From an uncultured Propionibacteriaceae bacterium (lineage in GTDB: Bacteria; Actinomycetota; Actinomycetes; Propionibacteriales; Propionibacteriaceae): a stretch of DNA of 64,000 bases. The notes beneath the pieces were generated by a model, which was given only the letters and a program-made list of their open reading frames with translations, ran no database searches and was not told the origin of the DNA. Position 1 is the first letter of the stretch. Every line of letters starts with the position of its first letter. The DNA is taken from contig CALBCJ010000040.1 of the NCBI GenBank assembly GCA_937926975.1, positions 1 to 64,000 of the forward strand, written 5' to 3'. Both the position numbers and the translations under genes were made by a program. This document shows positions 57,873 through 64,000 of this stretch, piece after piece.

Positions 57873-60086
57873 ATGACCGAGACCAGCACCGATACCCGCA
57901 CCAGTATCACCCTCGACATTCAGGGGATGACCTGCGCCTCCTGCGCTGCCCGGATCCAGAAGAAGTTGAGCAAGGTGGCCGGGGTGTCGGCCTCGGTCAA
58001 CTACGCCACGAGCAAGGCCCTGGTGCTGGCGCCGGACGAGGTCAGCGCCGACGACCTGGTCCGGGTCGTCGAGCAGGCCGGGTACGGGGCGAGCCTGCCC
58101 GCCCCTGACCCGGAGCCACCGGCCGACCCGGTCCAGCCGCTGCGGCGCCGGCTGCTGGTGGCGCTGGCGCTGACCGTACCGGTGGTCGTGATGGCCATGG
58201 TCCCGCCGCTGCAGCTGCCCGGCTGGCAGTGGCTGTCGCTGGCGCTGGCGACCCCGGTCGTGACCTGGGCGGCCTGGCCGTTCCACCGCTCCACCCTGGT
58301 GAACCTGCGCCACGGCGCCACCACCATGGACACCCTGGTCTCGCTCGGCACCACCGCGGCGTACCTGTGGTCGCTGTACGCGCTGGTCCTCGGCGGCGCC
58401 GGCCGGATCGGGATGCGGCACGGCTTCGAGCTCAGCTCTCACCAGGGCGGGGCGATCTACCTGGAGGCGGCGGCCGGGATCATCACCTTCATCCTGCTCG
58501 GCCGCTTCCTGGAGGCCCGGTCCCGCCGCGAGGCCGGGTCGGCGATCGCCGAGCTGCTCGACCTGGGCGCCAAGGAGGCGACCGTGCTGCGCGACGGCGC
58601 CGAGGTACGCGTCGGCGCTGACCAGGTCCGGGTCGGTGACCTGGTCGTGGTCCGCCCCGGGGAGCGGGTCGCGGCCGACGGGGTGGTCCGGGACGGCACC
58701 TCCGCCATCGACGCCTCGCTGATGACCGGCGAGTCGGTGCCGGTCGACGTCGAGCCGGGTACGGCCGTGACCGGCGGCACGGTCAACACCACCGGCCGGC
58801 TCGTGGTCGAGGCGGTCCGGGTCGGCAAGGACACCCAGCTGGCGCAGATGGCCCGGCTGGTGGAGCAGGCCCAGACCGGCAAGGCCCCCGTCCAGCGGCT
58901 CGCCGACCGGATCTCGGCGGTCTTCGTCCCGGTCGTGATCGGCCTGGCCACCGTGACCTTCGTGGGCTGGCTGCTGGCCGGGGCCGGGGCCGGTCAGGCG
59001 CTCACCACAGCGGTCGCGGTGCTGATCATCGCCTGCCCGTGCGCGCTGGGCCTGGCGACCCCGACCGCGCTGATGGTCGGCACCGGGCGCGGCGCCCAGC
59101 TCGGGATCGTGATCGCCGGGCCGCAGGTTCTGGAGTCCACCCGGCAGGTCGACACCATCGTGCTCGACAAGACCGGCACCCTGACCACCGGCTCCATGAG
59201 CGTGGTCGACCTGGTCCCGGCCGCCGGCACCAGCGCCGACGAGCTGCGCCGGGTCGCGGTCGCGGTCGAGTCCGGCTCGGAGCACCCGGTCGGGCGGGCG
59301 ATCGCCGCGCTCGGCGGGTCCGAGGCCGAGGTGACCGACTTCGTCGCGGTCCCAGGCCGAGGCGTACGGGCCCGCGTCGACGGGCGGCTGGTGCTGGCCG
59401 GGTCGGCCCGGATGCTGGCCGAGGCCGGCACCGAGCTGGGCACCGACCTGCACCGGGCCCTGGAGCAGGCCACCGCCGAGGGCCGGACCACGGTCCTGGT
59501 CGCCGCCGACGCCCACCCGCTCGGGCTGGTCACCCTGGCCGACCAGCCGAAGCCGACCGCCGCCCGCGCGGTCACCGCGTACCGCGAGCTGGGCCTGACC
59601 CCGGTGCTGCTCAGCGGCGACTCCCAGGCCGCCGCTCAGCAGGCCGCCGCCAGCGTCGGGATCGACCAGGTCCTGGCCGAGGTCTCCCCCGCCGGCAAGG
59701 TCACGGCCGTCCGTACGCTGCAGGAGCAGGGCAGGACCGTGGCGATGGTCGGCGACGGGGTGAACGACGCGGCCGCGCTGGCGCAGGCCGACCTGGGGAT
59801 CGCGATGGGCTCGGGCTCTGACGCCGCGATCGCCGCCAGCGACCTCACGCTGATGCGGTCCGACCCGGTCGGGGCCGCGGACGCGATCCGGCTCAGCCGG
59901 GCCACGCTGCGGACCATCAAGGTCAACCTGTTCTGGGCCTTCGCGTACAACGTGGCCGCGATCCCGGTCGCCGCGGCCGGGCTGCTGAACCCGATGATCG
60001 CCGGCGCCGCCATGGCGTTCAGCTCGGTCTTCGTGGTCACGAACTCGCTGCGGCTGAGGCGCTTCACTCCCACCGCCCGGCAGTGA
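57873..60086 (+). CDS. copA: Copper-exporting P1B-type ATPase
   Basis: 737 residues. One N-terminal HMA domain (GMTCASCAAR), eight membrane helices, actuator TGES (LMTGESVPVD), membrane metal site CPCALG, phosphorylation DKTGTLTTG, SEHPVG nucleotide contact and GDGVNDAAAL hinge. It exports Cu(I) from the cytoplasm. It is coupled to copZ (19-base gap). Start ATG 57873. Confidence 0.96.
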   Translation: MTETSTDTRTSITLDIQGMTCASCAARIQKKLSKVAGVSASVNYATSKALVLAPDEVSADDLVRVVEQAGYGASLPAPDPEPPADPVQPLRRRLLVALALTVPVVVMAMVPPLQLPGWQWLSLALATPVVTWAAWPFHRSTLVNLRHGATTMDTLVSLGTTAAYLWSLYALVLGGAGRIGMRHGFELSSHQGGAIYLEAAAGIITFILLGRFLEARSRREAGSAIAELLDLGAKEATVLRDGAEVRVGADQVRVGDLVVVRPGERVAADGVVRDGTSAIDASLMTGESVPVDVEPGTAVTGGTVNTTGRLVVEAVRVGKDTQLAQMARLVEQAQTGKAPVQRLADRISAVFVPVVIGLATVTFVGWLLAGAGAGQALTTAVAVLIIACPCALGLATPTALMVGTGRGAQLGIVIAGPQVLESTRQVDTIVLDKTGTLTTGSMSVVDLVPAAGTSADELRRVAVAVESGSEHPVGRAIAALGGSEAEVTDFVAVPGRGVRARVDGRLVLAGSARMLAEAGTELGTDLHRALEQATAEGRTTVLVAADAHPLGLVTLADQPKPTAARAVTAYRELGLTPVLLSGDSQAAAQQAAASVGIDQVLAEVSPAGKVTAVRTLQEQGRTVAMVGDGVNDAAALAQADLGIAMGSGSDAAIAASDLTLMRSDPVGAADAIRLSRATLRTIKVNLFWAFAYNVAAIPVAAAGLLNPMIAGAAMAFSSVFVVTNSLRLRRFTPTARQ

Positions 60087-60092
60087 CGCGCT

Positions 60093-60113
60093 CGGCGCTG
60101 CCCCCGGGCGCCG
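60093..60113 (+). terminator. Weak hairpin after copA
   Basis: CGGCGC (60093-60098) pairs with GCGCCG (60108-60113) across nine bases, followed by CAAGAAA. Short and of uncertain strength. Confidence 0.35.
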
Positions 60114-60148
60114 CAAGAAACCACGAGACCCCAGCCCGGCAGGTCGCA

Positions 60149-60154
60149 TAGGCT
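60149..60154 (+). promoter_or_regulatory. -10 box of leaderless promoter for the ABC exporter operon
   Basis: TAGGCT, 8 bases before the GTG at 60163. No ribosome site is present. Confidence 0.45.
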
Positions 60155-60162
60155 CGCCTGCC

Positions 60163-61089
60163 GTGACCGAACCCGTCGTCCTCGCCCGCCGCCTGGCCAA
60201 GTCGTACGGCAGTGTCGAGGCCGTCAAGGGGATCGACTTCGAGGTCGCCCCGGGCAGCTTCTTCGGCCTGCTCGGCCCCAACGGGGCTGGCAAGTCGACC
60301 ACCATGCGGATGATCAGCGGACTCGCCCGCCGCAGCAGCGGCGAGCTGCGGATCCTGGGGCTGGACCCCGACCGTCACGGGCCGCGGGTCCGGGCCCACC
60401 TGGGCGTGGTGCCGCAGAGCGACAACCTCGACCCGCAGCTGTCCGTACGGGAGAACCTCATCTTCCACGGCCGCTACTTCGGGCTGCCGAAGGCCTGGCT
60501 GGCGTCCAAGAGCGCCGAGCTGCTGGACTTCGCCCAGCTGGTCGACAAGCGCGACGCCCGGGTCGAGGAGCTCTCCGGCGGGATGCGGCGCCGGCTCACG
60601 ATCGCCCGGGCGCTGGTCTCCGACCCGCCGGTGGTGCTGCTCGACGAGCCGACCACCGGGCTCGACCCGCAGGCCCGCCACATCCTGTGGGACCGGCTGT
60701 TCCAGCTGAAGGAGAGGGGCACCACGCTGCTGCTGACCACCCACCACATGGAGGAGGCTGAGCAGCTGTGCGAGCGGCTGATCGTGATCGACCACGGCGA
60801 GATCGTCGCCGAGGGCTCCCCCGCCGACCTGGTCCGCCAGCACGTCGGCCGGGAGGTCGTCGAGCTGCGCTTCGGGTCCGGGCAGAACCAGGCCGCGGCC
60901 GAGCAGGTCAGCGGGATCGGCGACCGGGTGGAGGTCCTGCCCGACCGGGTCCTGGTGTACGCGGCCGACGGCGAGGCCGCCCTGCACGCGGTGGCCGGGC
61001 GCGGGCTGGAGCCGGTCTCGTCGCTGGTGCGGCGCTGCTCCCTGGAGGACGTCTTCCTCCGCCTGACCGGGCGGTCCCTCGTTGACTAG
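60163..61089 (+). CDS. ABC exporter ATP-binding protein (NodI/DrrA class)
   Basis: 308 residues. Walker A is GPNGAGKST, the Q loop is GVVPQSDNL, the signature is LSGGMRRRL, Walker B is VVLLDEPTTGLDP and the switch is LLTTHHMEEAEQL. The C-terminal part ends in RCSLEDVFLRLTGRSL, typical of the class. GTG 60163 follows a -10 box. It overlaps the permease start (TTG 61082) by eight bases. Confidence 0.92.
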   Translation: MTEPVVLARRLAKSYGSVEAVKGIDFEVAPGSFFGLLGPNGAGKSTTMRMISGLARRSSGELRILGLDPDRHGPRVRAHLGVVPQSDNLDPQLSVRENLIFHGRYFGLPKAWLASKSAELLDFAQLVDKRDARVEELSGGMRRRLTIARALVSDPPVVLLDEPTTGLDPQARHILWDRLFQLKERGTTLLLTTHHMEEAEQLCERLIVIDHGEIVAEGSPADLVRQHVGREVVELRFGSGQNQAAAEQVSGIGDRVEVLPDRVLVYAADGEAALHAVAGRGLEPVSSLVRRCSLEDVFLRLTGRSLVD

Positions 61090-62759
61090 GGCTGTCGACC
61101 ACGACGCGCTAGCGGTACGGGTAGCCCGGTGGGGCTCGCTGCTGCACGCCCGCAACGTGGTGATGCAGCTGCGGTCGTGGTGGGTGAGCCTGCTGGCGGT
61201 CGGCACCGTCGAGTCGACCCTGACCGTGCTGGCGCTCGGGGTAGGGCTCGGAGTGGTTGTCGACCGGGCCAGCCCCGGCGCCTTCGGGGTCTCGTACCTG
61301 CGGTTCGTCGGCCCCGCGATGGTGCTGTCGGTGATGCTGCACGGCGCTCACGTCGAGAACACCCTGGGCCCGATGGGCGGCTTCCGCTGGCACGACACGT
61401 ACGGGGCTGCCGCCACCACCCCGACCAGGCCCGAGCAGCTCGCCGACGGGCAGGTCCTCGGGCGCCACCCTGCGCTGCCTGGTGAGCGGGCTCACCGTCG
61501 TGGCCGCGCTGCTGGTCCTCGACGGGATCACCTGGTCGGCGGTCCCGGCGGTGGTCGGGACCGGGCTGCTGCTGAGCCTCGCCTTCGGCAACCCGGTGCT
61601 GGCCTGGACCGCGTCGCTGCGGGAGGAGAAGGGGCAGTTCGCCCTGCTGGCCCGGCTCGTGGTGCTGCCGCTGACCCTGTTCTCCGGCACCTACTTCCCG
61701 CTTGAGGTGCTGCCCGGCTGGATGCACCCGATCGGCTGGGCCTCCCCGCTGTGGCACGCGGTCAACCTGGCCCGGGTGGCGACCCTGGGCCAGCCGGCCG
61801 CCTGGTGGCTGCCCGGCGTCCACATCGCCTACCTGGGCCTGCTCGGCCTCGCCGGCTGGCTGCTGGCCCGGCGGCGCTACCGCAGACGGCTCCTCGGGGA
61901 GCTCCCGCCCCGCCCGACCCGGCCCGGCCCGGTGGCGGCCGACCTGCCCGCGGCGAGCGAGCTGCCCGACGGGCAGGAGGTGCTCCGCGGCCGCCGGGGC
62001 CTGCTGGCCAGGGGCAGCTTCCTCACCGTCGCGGCCCGCGGCCTCAAGGCCGCCTGGGGCTCGAACCTGCTGCTGATGGCGACCGGCGTAGTCGAGCCGG
62101 TCCTGTACCTGCTGGCGATGGGAATCGGGCTGGGTGGCCTGGTCGGGCACAGCGGCTCGACCTCGTACGCGGCCTGGATCGCGCCCGCACTGCTGGCCAC
62201 CTCGGCGATGAGCGGGGCCGTGATGGACGCCACCTGGAACGTCTTCATGAAGCTCAAGCTCGACCGGCTGTACGACGCGATGCTGTCGACCTCGCTGTCA
62301 CCGCTCGACGTCGCGCTCGGCGAGATCCTGGTGGCCCTGGTCCGCGGCGGGGTGTACGCGGCGGCCTTCGTCGCCGTCATGGTGGCGCTGGGCCTGGTCG
62401 GCTCGTGGTGGGTGCTCGCCGCCATCCCGTGCTGCCTGCTGATCGCGTTCGGCTTCGCGGCGCTGGGGATGGCCGCCACCTCGTACGCCACGACGTTCCA
62501 GCAGCTGGACTGGATCACGGTGGTGCTGATGCCGATGTTCCTGTTCTCCGGCACCTTCTACCCGGTCGAGGTGTACCCGGGCTGGGTCGCCGCCGGCGTG
62601 AAGCTGCTGCCGCTGTGGCACGGGATCGAGATGATGCGTGACCTCACCGGGGGCTCGGTGGGCTGGGCGACCGCCGGGCACGCCGCGTACTTCGTGGTGC
62701 TGGCAGGGCTCGCCACCTGGCTGGCCGCGCGGCGGATCAAGGCCTTGTTCTTGAGATGA
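61082..62759 (+). pseudogene. Two ABC-2 permease modules fused in one gene, interrupted by a +1 frameshift
   Basis: From TTG 61082 the frame reads a normal ABC-2 start (LLHARNVVMQLRSWWVSLLA), then shifts at a GGG run (61460-61462): the next frame continues as ATLRCLVSGLTVVAALLVLD. The whole span is one base longer than a multiple of three, consistent with a single inserted G. The product would be two permeases in tandem, about 560 residues; both have the FSGTYFPLEVLPGWMHP / FSGTFYPVEVYPGWVAA element. It may be a true pseudogene or a sequencing error. Downstream of the shift the second part could start at GTG 61482. Confidence 0.75.
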
Positions 62760-62834
62760 GGTCTTCTTAGGGAATTTTGGGGGTCCTCTCAGATGTCGTA
62801 GTCTGGTCCCGCAAGCCAGCCGGAGGGGGAGTCT
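62760..62834 (+). promoter_or_regulatory. Leader and promoter of the wall-protein gene
   Basis: TAGTCT at about 62801 is a -10-like box; GGAGGGGGAG directly precedes the ATG at 62835. Confidence 0.4.
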
Positions 62835-64000
62835 ATGCGCCTGATCATTCCTGCCATCGTCGCCGGTTCTCTGGTCGTCACCGGGGCCGCCGGGTACGGC
62901 GTCAACGAGGCGATCTCCAGCGACGTGGTGATCTCGGTCGACGGTCAGCGGTCTGAGGTCCGTACCTGGTCCGACACTGTCGGCGCGGTCCTCACCAAGC
63001 AGGGCATCCAGATCGGCGAGCACGACACGGTCGCCCCCTCGGTCACCAGCAAGGTCACCGACGGCACCGAGATCTCGGTCCGGTACGGGCGCCCGGTGAC
63101 CGTCGTGGTCAACGGGCAGGAGCAGACCCGCTGGATCACCGCCACCACTGTCGACGAGGCGCTGGGCCTGTTCGGGATCCGTGGCGACGTACGGCTCAAC
63201 CTCGACCGCTCCGCGGGCATCACCCGCGACGGGCTGCGCGTCGAGGTGACCACCCCGCGCGGGGCCACCATCGCCGCCGACGGCCAGACCACCCCGGTCA
63301 CCACCTTCGGGACGGTGGCCGACGCCCTGGCCGCGGCCCAGATCACCCTCGGCCCGCTGGACCAGGTCACCCCGGCCGTCACCACCGAGGTCACCGAGGG
63401 GCTCGCGATCACCGTCGTTCGGGTCGAGCTGCGCGAGGTGAGCAAGGAGGTCGAGGTCCCCTTCGAGAAGCAGACCAAGGAGGACGCCTCGCTGCCGAAG
63501 GGGACGACCAAGGTCGCCCAGGCGGGCGTGAAGGGCACCGCCACCGAGGTCTGGACCCAGGAGGTCCGCGACGGCCAGGTCGTCAACGAGGTCCGCAAGT
63601 CCTCCACCGTGACCAAGCCCTCCCAGCCCGAGGTCACCCTGACCGGGTCGAAGCCCGCCGCCTCGACGTCCCCGGCTCCCACCCCCAGCAGCAGCCAGCC
63701 GAGCGCGCCGAGCAGCCCGATGCCCCCGGCCACCGGCAACACCTGCGGCGCCTCCTACTACCACGAGGGCCAGAAGACCGCCAACGGCGAGACCTTCAAC
63801 CCGAACGCCATGACCGCGGCCCACAAGACCCTGCCGTTCAACTCTCGGGTGAAGGTCACCAACCCGAAGACCGGCCAGTCGGTCATCGTGCGGATCAACG
63901 ACCGTGGCCCGTACATCTCGGGCCGCTGCCTGGACCTCTCCCGGGCCGCGTTCGCCTCGATCGCCCCGCTGAGCGCCGGTGCGGTGACCGTGAACTGGGA
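62835..64000 (+). CDS. DUF348-G5-DPBB (RlpA-like) cell-wall protein, incomplete
   Basis: At least 388 residues, cut by the window edge. A signal/anchor helix (residues 4-22) leads to three DUF348 ubiquitin-like modules (about 30-70, 88-130, 148-190), a G5 domain (about 195-275, ELREVSKEVEVPFEKQTKED) and a Pro/Ser linker. The last visible domain is a double-psi beta-barrel of the RlpA type: ASYYHEGQKTANGETFNPNA, MTAAHKTLPFNSRVKVTN, INDRGPYISGRCLDLSR. RpfB proteins share the DUF348-G5 part but end in a lysozyme-like Rpf domain. Here the barrel, a possible lytic transglycosylase or binding module, takes its place. Confidence 0.9.
   Translation, partial: MRLIIPAIVAGSLVVTGAAGYGVNEAISSDVVISVDGQRSEVRTWSDTVGAVLTKQGIQIGEHDTVAPSVTSKVTDGTEISVRYGRPVTVVVNGQEQTRWITATTVDEALGLFGIRGDVRLNLDRSAGITRDGLRVEVTTPRGATIAADGQTTPVTTFGTVADALAAAQITLGPLDQVTPAVTTEVTEGLAITVVRVELREVSKEVEVPFEKQTKEDASLPKGTTKVAQAGVKGTATEVWTQEVRDGQVVNEVRKSSTVTKPSQPEVTLTGSKPAASTSPAPTPSSSQPSAPSSPMPPATGNTCGASYYHEGQKTANGETFNPNAMTAAHKTLPFNSRVKVTNPKTGQSVIVRINDRGPYISGRCLDLSRAAFASIAPLSAGAVTVNW

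Noticed and set aside
57840..60305. An 821-codon minus-strand open frame opposite copA
   Set aside because: Low-complexity Gly/Arg/Asp/His composition and complete overlap with a motif-perfect P-type ATPase.
62835..64000. Resuscitation-promoting factor RpfB
   Set aside because: The visible C-terminal domain is a double-psi beta-barrel, not the lysozyme-like Rpf domain; only the DUF348-G5 part is shared.
1..64000. tRNA, rRNA, insertion sequence or integrase genes
   Set aside because: I looked for cloverleaf patterns, rRNA conserved blocks, and transposase or integrase motifs and saw none I could support by eye; small RNAs could be missed.

Overview
The window is very GC-rich (about 70% by eye) and reads as the chromosome of a Gram-positive actinobacterium. 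Supporting features are lipobox lipoproteins, an LPQTG sortase substrate, a CsoR-CopZ-CopA copper operon, a polyprenol-linked GT-C mannosyltransferase, a DUF348/G5 cell-wall protein and TadE/TadG-like genes. A relative of the Propionibacteriales is my guess, with low confidence. Many promoters look leaderless: a TANNNT box sits 6 or 8 bases before the start codon in eight places. The tetranucleotide GTAC is strikingly frequent and seems to bias synonymous codon choice.

Layout. 1-4.4 kb: secreted-protein operon with a decayed partial duplicate, a NarL-type two-component pair, and a divergent DUF418 membrane protein sharing a promoter region with two identical palindromes. 4.5-8.1 kb: a cobalamin riboswitch followed by btuF-btuC-btuD-like transport genes and a chelatase-like/ferredoxin protein. 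8.4-13.8 kb: a SUKH plus leucine-rich-repeat gene with an apparent CTG start, a beta-lactamase-fold hydrolase, and a BNR-propeller lipoprotein interrupted by an in-frame TGA. 14.3-16.7 kb: a coupled AAA ATPase + TOPRIM module (defence-like) and Ogt. 17-25 kb: a 984-residue disordered repeat protein, SPFH and SIMPL proteins, small proteins, and a thioredoxin-fold protein without catalytic cysteines. 25.3-27.7 kb: the complete AmmeMemoRadiSam operon. 27.8-36.3 kb: LPQTG surface protein, ABC exporter with its DesK/DesR-like regulators, an orphan ImmA peptidase fragment, TadE/TadG-like genes.

36.5-46 kb: RNA-specific MBL nuclease, ABC/FtsX pair, a lipoprotein, an HTH-VWA pair, a pseudorhomboid and a CitX-CitG fusion. 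46-49.4 kb: a fused alpha-beta glycyl-tRNA synthetase preceded by intergenic repeats. 49.4-54.2 kb: a gene-free stretch with competing hairpins, an ABC permease with a beheaded ATPase, an MptB-like mannosyltransferase, and an XRE-ImmA + DUF4411 (PIN-like) toxin-antitoxin candidate. 54.2-57.3 kb: Gdx/SugE under a guanidine-III riboswitch, vapBC, dnaB and a DnaA-box-like cluster. 57.3-64 kb: csoR-copZ-copA, an ABC exporter whose fused permease is frameshifted, and a DUF348-G5-DPBB wall protein cut by the window edge.

Functional themes are metal and cofactor handling (cobalamin, copper, citrate-lyase prosthetic group), envelope biology and drug/lipid export under two-component control, and scattered small conflict systems. 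Several loci show decay: duplicated remnant, internal stop, truncated ATPase, frameshift, orphan ImmA. An interspersed intergenic element with core GCACAGCAGCGG(A/G)C recurs at 21.3, 22.1, 25.2 and 46.0 kb.
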